In this document: in pieces, positions 13,738-27,397 of the stretch
How positions within the stretch are numbered: the first letter of the stretch is position 1
How the letters are laid out: the number at the start of each line of letters is the position of its first letter
Assembly (NCBI RefSeq): GCF_000002985.6
Contig: NC_003284.9
Coordinates: 14,694,001-14,758,000 of the forward strand
Source of the DNA: Caenorhabditis elegans
Taxonomy: Eukaryota > Nematoda > Chromadorea > Rhabditida > Rhabditidae
Reading direction: 5' to 3'
Length of the DNA: 64,000 bases
Translations under genes and position numbers: made by a program
The notes under the pieces: generated by a model
What the model was told of the DNA's origin: nothing
The model's database searches: none
The model's input: the letters and a program-made list of their open reading frames with translations, nothing else

Positions 13738-16700
13738 CATTTTCCTTCCCTCATAGTTATTTCGAAATTAAAAAAAACTACAAACCACGCTTCTCCCTAT
13801 ACTCAAATAGTTTTTTATCGCGGTTGTCTTGTTAACATTGCATTTTTCAAAGAGAAACTTTTCGAACGTGGGATTTTTGATTTTTATGCAAAAATTGGTG
13901 CTGGGTACAAATAGATAAAGCCTGAGTAAGTGAGAAATTAAAAAGCAATTGAATAGTAGGAAAACGGAAGGAAAAAGAAACAGAATCGCATAAGGAAGAA
14001 TCCAGTTTTGTCGCCCAATAGTCATTCCTATCCAGCCTAATGACATTGTGGAATGAGATGTCATCGGTTTTTGTTTCTCACATTAGACGACGCCTCTTTT
14101 TAAAACAATGACTAACGATCAAAATGTACACGTGGCACAGTGAAGGGCCTCGAGGCAAAAAAAGGAAATACATAGTGGAGAAAAGGCAATGCGCACTGCT
14201 CTCTCTCTCGCTCTATCTCTATCTTTTTCTCTTTTAGTAAATAACGGGAGAAGGAATGAAATAGAAGGCAGAAAGAAGCAGTGGCAGGCGATCTAGAAGA
14301 AGACGAGTGCGCGGCGTCGGGCAGAAGAAAGCATGGACGTACCCGGCAGCAGCATCCCTCTTCTGTTGCCCATAGAGCGCGGTTGCACCGCTTCGGTCGA
14401 TCGATAGGCAGCTGAGATGACGAGCGGCGTATGTGAGAGGGGGGGGGGGGAGTTGACTCATTGTGTATGAAGCGAGAGAGAGAGAGATCGGCAGAGAACC
14501 GAACGAAAAAACTACTACGGGGGTGGATGAGACGGCAGAGATTATTGTGGTTGGGATCCAAGAGACAAACGTGTTTTGAGGCTGAGTTTTAAGAAGAAAA
14601 AGAAGAAGTGGGAAAGCGGAGGAGAAAATAGGAAAATAGAAAGAAAATGAGGAAAACACAGTTGAAATAAATAATGTTTGTTTTTTTCCCATTTTTTACT
14701 TTCTGTTTTTTTGGCAATTTTTTTTTTGGTTGTTTTGTAAGTCAGTGAGAATAGTAAACAATAGTGTTGTTAATAGACAATCATATCTTATCTGTTGCGA
14801 ACAAACAGCCTGCCAAACTACTGACTCCTTCTCATTTTCTATTTAGCTGTATTTTCAAGTAATAACTTACACAGATGGCACACAAAGAGGAAGACCAAGT
14901 GAATTGTTTTTCAGAATGCCAAAATGGGGAGGGAGCCGCTATGGAAACCTTAGAAGTCGTAAATCACAAATGACAATTTTTACGTTTTCGTTCAAAATTT
15001 AGTTTGTGAAAGTGGCACTTCAGAATGTTGTGCTTAGTTACTAAAACTTTTGAATTTTGAAATTTAAATGTAGGATTCCCGAGTTTTTCAAAATTTGGTG
15101 TGTTAGGCGGGATTCGAAATGTCTATAAGACTGATTTATTCCAAAAAATATAGTTAATCATTTTTGGCTATGGAGAGAAGCAGCCTGTGAAAACAGGAAA
15201 AAATTGTATTTTTTTTTTGTAAACAACCACCTATATTTTCAAAATTTTAAAACATAAAACACAATTCGAATTTCAAAAGAAAAGTTTCAAAAAATATATA
15301 TGCTTTAAAAAAATGAAAATATCTTAGCCACGGTTTTAGCCACACAATTTCCAAAGTTAACTGTAAAAAAATTATTTTTGTCAATTTTACAAGTGAATCA
15401 TTTCTATTCAAACATTGTAAATGTTCCAACGTGCAGCAATTTCCTTAACTTTACAAAAAAAAACCAGCAAAAAAGTTGACTGCATTATGTTTCATATTGT
15501 CTCCAATTGATCTATTTTGTAAGTTCATATCTCTGTAAGTCTTGATCAAAGTATCTGATCTTTAACTACGTTATATAATAGACACTGTCATTGAAATATG
15601 CCAAATTTAAGATATTCCATATCAATTGACTGTAAAAATTGCAAAATATCCTATAAAAAGTAAAAGACAAAAAAGGTAAAAAAAAAAGTGAAACAATTTT
15701 TGAACTTCCTGGTGCGTCATTTAAAAGGAAATTTCGAATGATAAGAAATTGAGATATTTCTTCTCATTCCTTCTCCCCCGATCAATGTTCTATCACTTCA
15801 TATTCCATCCAAATTTACAAATGCAATTGCGGAAAGAAAGTAGAAAAGTAGGAACTTTGAGAGAGATGAATAACCTTGAGAACTAGATTACATGCGTTGC
15901 AAAACGTAAGATCATTGAGAAACTAAGAATTAACGCTGATTTTTCTGTTCTTTCTGTTCCGTTTCCACCCAAAAAAAGCCGCCTGTTTGCTTACTATGCT
16001 CATAGTTTGAATCGAAAAACGACTGCCAAAACTTGATTTCCGCTCTTTCGAACATTTTTTGAACAGACTATTTGCAGAGGCATTGTGCAGAAATAGCGGA
16101 AGCTATTTCAGTTTGTGTTAAGTTTGGAGGGACCTCGAAATGTTTCCTTGTAGCAATACTGTTTTGGTCAGTGCCAGCAGCTTTTTTTTTGGAATGCCTT
16201 ACAATAATTTTGCATTTTAACAGGGCGTTTCTCGATTAGGTATCAACTGATAAAATTCAATACAACATCATTTTCACATTAATATTTAGCTATTGATTTT
16301 AAAAACGCCCTCAATAAAGAATTTTTTGGGTGATAGTGGTGGTTTTTACTTTGTAAGAATAGTGATAATACAAACATTTTTCGGTCTGCTAATTTCAGAT
16401 TTTTTAGTCTATAGATGAAATACTTTTTACGAAACGAAAAAATAAATAAAACAAAATTGGATTGTTTTTTAAAAATGCTCGGAAACATTACACCAGTATC
16501 TTTTTTCAAAACATGGGTTTTAAAAAAGGTTATTATTTTTACTTCTTTCCAGTTTTTTTTTGAATGCCTAATTCATTCTCAAAATCACAAAAAAAATTAC
16601 CTGCCTACTTCTTTAAAATTATAATTTCGAACACTCCATTTACATATAAATTGACAATGTTTCTTGGTCACTTTCCAAAATATTTTTCGATATTTTTATT

Positions 16701-17560
16701 TTATTTCTAATGCCTTGTTTTCATTGGTTGATAATAACTATAATATACCATGTTTTTTCTAGAAAAAAAATCACAGTTACAAAACAGGACGCAAAATGTG
16801 AGCGAAAAGTATTGTCAGATTTCAAACACTTTAGTATTAAATTATTTTTCACTCCAATTTTTTCCCAATGTGAAAATTATAAGTTTGTGATACTACTGAA
16901 ATACTGACACGTAGAAAAAAACAAGCCGTTACTTATTTCAGTGACTGATTAAAATTATAGTTGCTAACCATAAATCTTTTTTGATTTTAATCATTTTTGG
17001 GGACTCAGTTGCTCTCCACTATTTTCCCGGTTATTTTCAATGAATAATTTCATAAATGGTTTGAATTTATTTTCACATTGACCAAAGCTATGTACTTTGA
17101 TTTAATTTAAAAAAAAAAGAAATTTACAGCTTCTTAGAATGTGACGATCAAAAACCACCCGCCTCACACCCAACATTTGTGACCTATTAAAAGCTGAAGA
17201 AACTGCGTTGGTTAAAAAAAAAGAACCGCTCGAATTAAACCAAAAGCGAAGACACACTGACTCATTTCGCGAACGTTTAAAAGCAAATTGGTGTTGTCTA
17301 CCTAGTTTACCCACCTAACGTCGCTTCTCTCTGCGTTCTCTTCTTGCGGCACACTCCTTCTCCGCATCTCTTCGCGCAAGCGTACTATCGATCGATTCAT
17401 TCTGTTCGCAGTGCCTCTTTTCATTCATTATTGTCGTCATCATCATCGCCTTTTTCTTCCTCTACGACGACGTGTCTTCTTCCAAATTAGTCATGCTTAT
17501 AGTGTTGTTCCTTTTTCTCTACTGCGACAATTTTTGCTTATTTTCGACAAGTTTATTCTA
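12846..17560. other. 4.7 kb intergenic region between divergent genes, with an (AT) microsatellite
   Basis: No gene is supported. It should hold the promoters of the TMEM184-like gene (leftward) and the attractin gene (rightward). A pure AT dinucleotide run of about 72 bases lies at 13665-13736. A GC-richer, purine-rich block (14170-14640) includes a 12-G run at 14439-14450; its minus-strand open frames are low-complexity. A CT-rich GC block at 17310-17460 looks like the attractin promoter or 5' UTR. Confidence 0.6.
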
Positions 17561-20500
17561 ATGAAACCTTTTTTACAGACCGATGTGCACGTGATGATTT
17601 CAGCAAGGGAAGTATTCCCATGCTTTATATTTCGAGTTTTCCTCCTTTTTCAAGTATTCTCCCGAGTTCACACACTAACAAATCATGCAAATTTTGAATT
17701 CGAAAAGGTAGGTTGAAACTTTAAAAAAAATGCGGAGTAGTTAATTTTCTTGACTCAAAATTGACAAAAAAGACTGAATTTCATCGTGAATCTATTTGAA
17801 ATTCCTCAAAAACAATTATCAACTTCTCCGTGTTGCAATGACCAGAAATGTTTTTGTTTCTATTTCGCATACTTTTGCAGGGTTTATAACCATTTTTTGT
17901 GAATTTCGGTACATTTTTAATCAATATTTACACAAAAGTAATCAAATATGTATGTAAATGTATCGCCTAAAAACGTACTTCATGCACTAAATAAACATCT
18001 GAAAAGTGTCCAACAAAATATAAATTACGGCCGCAGCTTCAGTTAACTTCAAAAATGATAAAAAATTTTTTGAAAAAATCAAGAAAAATCATTACAAAAT
18101 TTGGTCTTTTTGAGCCATTTTCTGACTTTGAAAGAGCAATTGGAAAAATTTGAAGCCTTTCAAAATTCGAAAAACTAGTGGTGTTGATTTTGTTTATTAT
18201 CAAAAAAATGTTGATAACATTTTCCAAAATATTCCCTCAGGGACTTTTAGCGATAACATCTCAAAGCTTAACAAATTCCCACAACCAAAAATTTTCAGTC
18301 ATTATCATCATGCGATAAACCATGTTACAACGGCGTCTGCTTGAACAAGGCCTGTGTTTGTTCGAAAGGATGGTACGGTTCACAGTGCGATCACTGTTTT
18401 GGGCGGATACGGTGAGCAACATTTAAGCTTTATTTCAAACAAAAAACGAAAGAAAAAAAAACGTTGAATTTCTTTAGAATATCTGACAACGCGAGCTACA
18501 TTTCGGATGGACCTCTGGATTATAGCCCTTCAGCAAAATGCACATGGCTCATTGAACCGGAAAATGTATGTGTTGATGATAGATTGATGTTCTATAACAT
18601 TTAAATTTTGCAGAGCGCTACTCCACTCAAAATTCGGATAAACAGCTTTTTCACCGAGTGCGGCTGGGATTATTTGTATATTTACGATGGTGATAGTGTT
18701 TATGGAAAGCAGCTTGCCGCACTATGGTTGGTTTTGAAATTTTAAAATTTTATGTGAAAATGAAATATTTCAGCGGAGAACAACCATCACAAGAGTTCAC
18801 TGCGGCTTCTGGTAAAGCACTGGTGCACTTTTTCAGTGACTTAGCCATTAATTTAAACGGGTTCAATGTTTCATACGAGTCAAATCGGTGAGTTTTCGAC
18901 ATATTTATTGAAGTTGAGATTGTTGAAGTTTTTAAACGTGAATTTGCAGCTGTGCGTATAACTGTTCAAACCATGGAAGCTGCCTGAATGGAAAGTGTGA
19001 TTGCGAAGATGGATACAAAGGTCTCAACTGTGAGTATCAAGTCTGCCAACTCAGCGGAAAATCCACGGAAAGTCCGTGTCATGAAGGTCAATGTGTTGAT
19101 GGAAGATGTGAATGTCTCTCGGCAAGGGTTCATGGAGAAACCTGTCAAATGCCAGTGTCTTCATCGGTGTGGGACCTGATTCACCCGACTAACAATGCAC
19201 CAACCGGAAAAGCTTCCCACGCGTCAATCGCTATCGATGATGTTGTTTGGAGCATCGGTGGAGAGTTTTTCGATGGAAGCTCTGATCCGAATAACATTGA
19301 CGTGTACAACGTGACAAGTCGGATTTGGAGTAAGGTGGAGGTGTCCGGAGATATGCCGAAACCTCGCTTTGATCACACAGTTGTCAAGTATAAGGTTTGT
19401 ACATTCTATTTCGAGACTTCTCTACCAATTTTTTTGAATTCAGAACAAGCTGTACATGTTCGGAGGAGTTACAAAAACCCAAGTCCGTCACCAAACGACA
19501 CAAGCCGCAACAAACGAGCTTTGGATCTTTGACATGGGCTCTAAAAAATGGGCTCAACAGATTCACAAGAATGAGACAATTATTGCTGCGCCATTCGCAG
19601 TTGCAGGTCACTCAGCTCATGTGATTAGATCCGAGATGTTTGTGATATTTGGCTATAACCCACTGTTTGGCTTTATGCATCACGTGCAGATTTATAATTT
19701 TGGTAAGGAAACAAAAAAAGAAGTCGGAAAAAACAAAAAAAATGCTTTCAGAAACCGAAGAATGGACGGTGGCCAACACAAGCGATCATGTTTACGGAAG
19801 GTTTAAACATTCCGCAGTGGAATACACAACACCAACAGTAAGTTTTTTAGAGTCCTACTAATTTGAGTTAATTAACTGAGTTTGGTTTTAAAAAATGCGA
19901 TGTCGTAGTGACGTCATTGAAGGTATTTAAAAACAGGGTTAGATGTTTTTTTTTTGATTTTTAACAATTGTGAACCCCCAATATTTTTGCCAAAACTGAC
20001 AGCCGATACCTCGCTAGTGCTACACATATTTTAACAAATTTTGATGACAGCATAATGTCGGCTGCTTGTTGAATTATTACTAGACGTAAGACAGTTTTAC
20101 GAGGATAACTTAGATTTTGTACATAATTCAAAACTTTTAGTAAAACAATTCCAATACCATTCGGAAAATCATTTCATTTCAGGGAGCCACTGCAATTCTG
20201 GTTTATGGTGGTAGCATGTGGAACAACACCATCACCGACAGCTTGATGCAATTTGACACATCTACCAAGAAATGGTCGAATCTTCCACAGTCTGGAGTTC
20301 AACTATATCTTCATGCTGCTGCATACCTTAATGGCTTGATGGTAGTCGTTGGAGGTCGAGGATCGAATGTGACGGCGGGAAGTAAAAGCGAATGCTTTTC
20401 AAATATGGTGCAATCCTATGACGTTGGTGAGTCAATTGAGTGATGCAATTTTTAAGCCGTCTACTTTTAATTTTTCAGCTTGTAAGCAATGGTCCAACAT

Positions 20501-23500
20501 GTCAACTGCTCCAGTGGATTTGAAAAGATTTGGCCATTCTGTTCATGTTATCGGCCAGAAGCTTTATGCTCTTGGTGGTTTCAACGGAAAAATGAAGAGC
20601 GACGTTTGGACATTGAGTCCAGGTACTTTTAACTTAAAGCAACTCAAGTGTTCAAGTTTATTATTTTAGCAAAATGCTCATCAGCTACAAGACCTGATGA
20701 ATGTCGTCTAATCACCGATGGCACAAAATGCGTTTTCGTCGACAGTTCCTGCGTTCCATTTGACCCAACAGTCTCCTACAAATCATCGTTCGCCTCAATG
20801 ATTAAATCATCGACACCTAAATCTTTTGATGAATGCACAAATACACCATTAAGGTAAAAATTGAAAAAAAAAACATCGAATTTCAACTTGCAAGCTTTAC
20901 ATTTTCAGACTCGCTCTGAAAACGTGTGAAGAGCAAACGGATTGTGTCTCTTGCGCCTCTAAATCCGGATGCGGATGGTGCTCCTCAGGAGAGCAATGTC
21001 TTCCAAATGAGCAAGAGTGTGTGGATGGACCGGTGAGAAAAATTTTCGGTTGACTAGTAAATTATGCGATCGTTTCAGGGCATGCTAACATCCTGGGAGA
21101 AGTGCCCGCAAAGAAATAGTGTTGCAACAATGCGTCCATGCAATATGGAGAACAACTGTGGTAGCTGTAGAATCTCACCACACTGCACTTGGTACCCAAT
21201 TGATAAAGCATCGCCTTGTGTGAGCAAGGAGGATTTGAGTATGTTTTTTGTATGATATACACGAGGAATAAACTAGAGAACTGAGAGCTTACAAAATGAG
21301 GCCAAGCACAATTTTATGAAAACTTTATATATACTTTGATAAAAACCGGAGAAACATTTTTGAGAAAAGTTTGACAGAACGAACATGTTTCTATGTATTA
21401 TATAGTGCATGAAATAATCACCTGCCAGAAACAAGTGAGTTTTACACTCAAAATAAAAAAAACTGCAAGGCGTGTACTGCAGAAAACCTAATATTTAGGC
21501 CCCGCCTTTTTTCTTGTCCACTCACGGAGAAAAGGCAAAAATCGGGATCCCAACCAATATCAGGCCGCCGACATGTCACGGGTTCCGCGCGCCGCTGCGT
21601 TTAACTCGCTGTGGGCGTGGCGAGCTGTCTCCGCCCGCTGCGAGTTAAACATAGCGGCGTGCGGAACCCGTGAGATGTCGGCGGCCTGATATTGGTTGGG
21701 TTCAGATTTTTGCCTTCCACTCCCGTGAGTGGACGAGAAAAAGTACACGCCACACAATGTTTTTATTTTGAGTTTTTTTTTTTGAATTAACTAAAAAACA
21801 CTGTTTAATTTGGTATTTTTCAATAAATAGGACAGTTATTGATTTGAAAAAAAACCGCCCAACACTTGGAATCACAAACTTTTAACAATTCAATTTTATT
21901 TTCAGTTGCCGTCGTCTACGAATATGAGACCAAGTCAGTTCTTGCTGATCGCAACAAGTTTCTCTCACCTTCGCATTTCCCATCTTTCTTCCGTAACGCT
22001 ACCGAATGCCCAATGCCTTGTGCTCAGCGGAACAACTGCAGCGATTGCACCGATCTTGAGCAGTGCATGTGGTGTCCGAGCACGAATAGATGCATCAACT
22101 TGGAAGCATACACGCTGTCATTCGCTTATGGACAATGCCACTCGTGGGTTACATCTGGCTCAGGAAGTGTTATCAATCGAGTTTGTCAAGCTGGTGAGTA
22201 ACCTCTTTGAAGCGTTTGCATTCCGATTTTTATTCGGCGTTTCAGAGTCAGTTGTTTGCGAAGAGCACAAGACTTGCGGAGAATGCCAGAGAGATCCAGG
22301 ATGTGGATGGCTTGCAGACGACTCCAAGACTGGTCTCGGACTTTGCATCCGTGGTACATCAACTGGCCCGTTAGAGCCAAAACCAGAAAACAGTACCTGG
22401 TATTTTATAGACTGCCCTGGTAAGTTTTGATAACATTGGTTAATTGATTTCATTAAAACCCAACTTTTCAGCGTGCCAATGCAACGGACACTCTACGTGC
22501 TTCACTTCTGTTGGTTCCTTCCCTCCGGTCACAATTGAAAAATGCCAAAGTTGTCAAAACCACACCACCGGTGCTCACTGTGAGCGATGTGCTCCAGGTT
22601 TTTACGGCGACGCCAGAAACGGAGGAGTTTGTTCACGTAAGAACATTGAATCAAAATTTCAACAATGATCAATTATAATTATTATTTCTAGCATGCGATT
22701 GCCATCATCAAGCTGATATGTGTGACCCAGTGTCTGGCCAATGCTTCTGCAAAACTAAAGGAGTCACTGGAGACCGCTGTGATAAATGTGAAGCGAAATA
22801 TGTGGGCAATCCGAGAAATGGAACACCATGTTTCTGTAAGTTGTTTTATGGTTTAATGAAATTCAAGTTCAAATTTCAGATGAGCTAGCCGTAGACTTCA
22901 TATTCACCTTCAAGTTGAGAAGCGACGATAAGGATAATCACACGAGTGAAATTTACCTATACAGTGTTCCATATAAGGTACATCTTAACTTGTCATGTTT
23001 ATTTGATAAATTATAATTTTGTTCTTTTCAGAAAGACACTGACGTCACATTCCAAATCAGCTGTGAATCTCCAAAGGGTAACGCACTTGTTGCTTTGAAC
23101 ATGACCTCGTCTTATGTGAACGGGCTCGCGGATAAGTCTCAAGCCATGATGGTGGATACAATTTGTGACTCGAAAGGATTCCGACGTGTCTATGTGGCAT
23201 CAGATAAGGGATATCCATTTGGTCCAGATTCGAACACTACCTTTTTCGTAAGTTAATTGCAATACCATTAAGAAGTTTACACATTTATGTTGTTCAGGTT
23301 CGAGTATACAACTTCAACACGCCAGTTCAAATTGTTGTCAGTTTTGCACAATCACCGCCGATCAACTGGGTCCTGTTTTTCGTGATATTTGCAGCGTAAG
23401 CTTTGAAAACTATTTTAAATGGTTTCCTAGAAAACGAAATTCCAGATGCTTCATTGTCCTTCTAGTCGTTGCCGGTCTGCTGTGGATGATCAAAGTTAGG

Positions 23501-24552
23501 ATAGAAGCTTATCGCAGGAATCAGCGGCGGATAGATGAAATTGAGCATGTAAGCTTTTACAAAAAAATGAAAACTGAAAAAAATAGAAGTTTTTTTTGGA
23601 ACCCATTTCTCAACTATGTTCAAGTTAGTAATAATATTATCAAAATATTAAAAGTATCACATCAAATTTGAATCCAGCCAATCCCGAGTAAGAATCCCTC
23701 TCAAGTTCGCATGCCGAAAATTGGCTCGAATTGAGAGATGAAAAATTCGGGAGATGCTGGAATCAAATAATACTCCGTCCACTTTTGCCGGACAACGCAA
23801 AAATGAAAAGAGTGGGTAATACCTAGGGGCCGACAACCCACGGCTTCCGCGTCTCGGTATATAGTTATAAATATCATTAGCATGCCCCGCCCATTCAGTT
23901 GGTGTGTATTTAGAAGGGCGTGGCATGCTAGCGTTACTTATAACAAGACGCGGAAGCCGTGGGTTGTCGGCCGCCAGGTATCACCCACTCTTTTCAACTT
24001 TTGCGTTGTCCGGCAAAAGTAGATGGTGTCTTATTTGATTCCAGCATCTCCCGAATTTTTCATCTCTCGATTCGAGCCAATTTTTAGCATGCGACATTGG
24101 GAGGAAATCTTTCGCGGGGTTGTCTGGATTCAAATTTGACGTGACACGTTTAATATTTTTTTGTAATATGTCAACAAGATTTTGAACTGTTTTTACTTAA
24201 CTTTTTCATATTCCAGATGGCATCCCGTCCTTTTGCATCGACAAAAATGGAGCTCAGCATGCTAAGCCAATTCTCATCGGCCGGAGGTCCAACACCTCTA
24301 TCCATCGAACCGTGTAGCAACTACCGTGCCGGAGTCTTCACCCTGGCCGTACGCCTCCCCACCGGAGGCAAAGCAGTAACACCTAGTGGAACATCTGGAT
24401 TAGCAGTTGCTTCATCGTTGTGCCTTCTCACTCCCCAACAGGTCGGTGTGCTCCAAGCACAAGACAACGGGGAGAGCAATAGTGGGCGGAAAAGTAATTT
24501 CCGAAATTTGTTAAGGTTGACGATACGACAACGTCCCAACAATAATGATTAA
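17561..24552 (+). CDS. tag-53: Attractin-like transmembrane protein (CUB, EGF, kelch, PSI, laminin-EGF)
   Basis: Twenty-two exons give 1280 residues. They are 17561-17707, 18299-18411, 18478-18565, 18614-18726, 18774-18887, 18950-19394, 19444-19702, 19752-19837, 20183-20426, 20479-20622, 20670-20853, 20909-21032, 21079-21238, 21906-22193, 22246-22419, 22472-22636, 22692-22835, 22880-22977, 23032-23247, 23298-23395, 23446-23548 and 24217-24552. In order: signal peptide, EGF, CUB (about 88-190), EGFs (about 191-245), kelch propeller (about 260-585), PSI/plexin-type Cys repeats (about 590-890), two laminin-type EGFs, a membrane segment (about 1122-1148) and a cytosolic tail. The tail holds MASRPFAS and IEPCSNYRAGVFTL, the attractin signature shared with mammals. 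The attractin family acts at the cell surface and the tail is thought to recruit an E3 ligase. The start is uncertain: a second ATG at 17594 follows a good trans-splice acceptor at 17578 and gives 1269 residues. AATAAA lies at 24765. Confidence 0.93.
21447..21772. repeat. GC-rich foldback element in attractin intron 13
   Basis: This is a near-perfect palindrome of about 325 bases. The outer arms start CTCAAAATAAAA and end TTTTATTTTGAG. The inner arms contain CCAACCAATATCAGGCCGCC and its reverse complement around a short GC-rich centre near 21620. It would form a long hairpin. No coding capacity. Confidence 0.85.
23653..24150. repeat. Foldback element in the last attractin intron
   Basis: The arms are about 200 bases long. 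The left end is TCAAATTTGAATCCAGCCA (23662) and the right end TGTCTGGATTCAAATTTGA (to 24139). Inner parts such as CCGACAACCCACGGCTTCCG face CGGAAGCCGTGGGTTGTCGG. The centre near 23890-23920 includes GCATGCC and GGCATGC. It almost fills the intron between exons 21 and 22. Confidence 0.88.
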
Positions 24553-24890
24553 GTGTTTCAAATTTCTTATTTTTAAGTTTTTGTTTATGAATCCACTCAC
24601 TTTCCATGCCCTAACCTCATTTTCCCTGTTTTTTTGTCATTTTCCATTTTTTCTTGTGTATTTTTTTCTCTCATTCACTTTCAAACTGTCGATCAATCAA
24701 ATACTTGCATATGAAAATTACGAGTTGTCATTTTTAACACTTTGTATTTTATAAGAAACAGATCAATAAATATTTTTCCTAATGCTCTATCTTTTTGGAA
24801 ATTGAGATAAAGAAGTGGGATTATTTCATGGAGCTTGTATTGATTTAGCTGCGCTTTTACTTAAGTCGGAACAGTAACAAACGCAGATTT

Positions 24891-25374
24891 AGGGGTGGGC
24901 GGCAATTGCCGTTTGGTAAATTGATTTGTCGACAAATTCGACAAGTTGGCCAATGGGTTGCCGGTTTGCCGATTTGCCGGAAATTTTCATTTTCCGTAAA
25001 ATGCCGATATGCCGTTTGCCGGATATCAGATTTCCCGAAAATGTTTAGAGGAATTTTCTATAAGACAAAAACACTTAAAACTGTGTCTTTTTGAATTTTT
25101 TCCGTTTTTCTACATATTTTCATAGAATTTTCTTACTTTTTAAAATAAATGTAGGAACATTCTAGGATGCGTACAATTTTGTCATTTGAAATTAAAATTC
25201 TGACCTTTCCAAAAAAATAAGTGCGAAACAACAATTTGCCGAAAAATTTTTGGAAAATTGCCTTTTTTCCGGCAACTTCGGCGAATCGGCAATTTGCCGA
25301 TTTGCCGATTTGCAGGAAATTTCAATTCCGGCAATTTGCCGATTTGCCGGAAAAATCGTTTGCCGTCCACCCCT
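24891..25374. repeat. Inverted-repeat element rich in GCCGATTTGCC
   Basis: The ends AGGGGTGGGCGGCAA (24891) and TTGCCGTCCACCCCT (to 25374) are inverted copies. The inside carries many overlapping GCCGATTTGCCG and CGGCAAATCGGC words on both sides of an AT-rich middle (about 25030-25230). It lies about 120 bases after the attractin poly(A) signal. Confidence 0.8.
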
Positions 25375-27397
25375 GCGCAAATTCATGTGGTGACAGTCTT
25401 GCGACCAGAGATAAAGTAGGTTTACTGAGAAATGCAAGTTTCAGAAACGCCCATACACTATTCTTGATGTCTTGGTATTTACCGACAAACGTTTTTTTTT
25501 AAATTAAATCCTAATGTTATATCTATGAATATTGTTAATACGTTCTACAATAAATTAACTGATTTTTCCTTTTGCATTTGACCTTGATAATCAAAATATG
25601 TTTTCCATGCTCCTTGGCTAATTTCTAATTTTAGTTGTTCTTATTGTTCCTAAAATTTTAATTTAATATTTCTCGACTTATTAGTGATAGCATAATTTTG
25701 AGATAACAATTGTTCAGATTCCAAAAACAGCTATGGCTGTTTCCTTTATCGATATGTGTTTGGAAATTTGAAAAAGCACAACCGTATTAGTATGACCGCT
25801 CCGTACACATAATCTAACTATGAATCAAACTGAATGGTTCCGATACACTTGAATATTTTGTCCTTCTTATTGAAACTACTACTTCATCCCTAACTTCCAT
25901 TTGTAAAAATTTCTGAAGGATATCTTCTCGCCCGCTCGCACGTTTCTGTTTTCACATTATCCAATGTCTCTCAATTATTGTTATATTTTTTGTCTTTGGA
26001 ATACGTTGCTTCCCCTTCTATCAGAGTGCCTCTCTGTCTTGTGACTCAAAAAGGCTCTCTGCAAACACACACACACACACACAGGTTGGCTATCCCCTAC
26101 TTCCCACGAATGCAGTTGCTAGGCGATTTTTAGACAGGACGACGCCTTCCAAATATACTCACAACCTATTGTGTGAGTAAATCTCTTCATCACGACTCGG
26201 TTTCCAGAGCGTCGCGCAGCTGGGCACCGGGCTCTGTCTTCTTTGTCTATAAACCGTGGTCTCTTATCTGATGTGATATTTTCTCACAGTGAAAAATCAA
26301 TCGGCATCAGTGGAGACTCTGCTTTGTGATTTCAAAATTCGACGCGTCTGACCGCCAACAAGCAGATGGGTGAAGATGTACTTCGTATGCAAATATTTGG
26401 AGTGGAAGAAAAAAGGAAAAAAAAAGAGTGTGTAAAAATTATAGGTGAAAAGTAGGCTCCAAGTTGCAATCAGCCATTGGGGGTAGTTGAACAGAAATGT
26501 ACAAGAAGAAACCAACAAAGATGACAATTCAAGTATCTCATATCAATGCTTGGATGTATAAAAATTAGTTTTGGTAATTTTCCCAAAAAGCCTGAAAAGT
26601 ATGAGTATCCTAATACCAGATTCAAAAAAGCGAAGGAGAACAACATGAGGTGCGATTGGATTCTACTAAACAGGGTATACAAGATTGGTTTGAAGAGTCA
26701 TCTTAATTCTACAGAGAAGGTAACCAGCAAAACAAAATCTTCTTCCATTAAGTTTTCTATGATAAACAGTGTATTCGTAGATTCGCACTTCCACATAATC
26801 GTTGATAACATTGTCAAAATCATCCATAAACTGAGTGACGCCCACGCAGCTAGACAGGTCTGAGGAGAAAACTGATAATCATTTTCTGACACAAACCAAC
26901 ATTCTCCGGGTCCTTGTTTCTGAATATTGCCAATAAATCTGGAAAGTCACCACTATTACTTTCCTCTTTTGTTTGTATGTTTCGGATTAGCGGCTACAGG
27001 TCAGCCAATAAACTAATGCGACATGATGTACGCCTTTATTCCAATTACTTGTGGGAAAGTCTGCTGACAATAAATACACTTTTCACACATCCGAAAGTTG
27101 GCTGTTAGTATCTTACACTATTTTTTTCCGATTCATATCACATGCTCATTACAAATGTCTACCTATTATTATCTTTTTTCCAACATTGTAAGCCGTACTT
27201 CCCTCCCTTCTCTTACCAGTATCTACATTCGAAACACGATTGAACTAGTGCTGCGCACTCAGCTATCACTTCTTCTTCCCCACGCACATTGTTGCCAGGC
27301 AGTTTTGTGAGCTCTTGTTTCTTTTTTTGTTCTGCTCAAAAGCTTATCATTGACGTTTATGAGTAAATTTATGAATTTCAACTTTCAGGAAGTCAAC
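25375..27397. other. Intergenic region, with a CA run
   Basis: No firm gene. An (AC) run is at about 26068-26085. A patch at 26150-26270 is GC-richer and promoter-like. The hydrophobic minus-strand open frames at 26297-26892 are listed separately. A CT-rich stretch near 27180-27310 leads up to the FBXA-like gene. Confidence 0.45.
26297..26892 (-). pseudogene. Possible decayed multipass membrane protein gene
   Basis: Three minus-strand open segments in a row are hydrophobic and protein-like. They lie at 26698-26892, with TCLAAWASLSLWMILTML and a Cys/Trp-containing loop, at 26470-26682, with MLFSFAFLNLVLGYSYFSG, and at 26297-26527. A TTTCCAG acceptor precedes the first. I could not join them: the first runs into TGA without a donor in the right phase, and the joins tested hit stops. 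This suggests either a broken receptor-like gene or exons I have misread. The family is not recognised. Confidence 0.3.

Noticed and set aside
14112-14692. Two minus-strand frames of about 150 codons
   Set aside because: Low-complexity Ser/Phe/Arg translation of a purine-rich tract; no splice or start context, overlapping frames, likely promoter or leader DNA.
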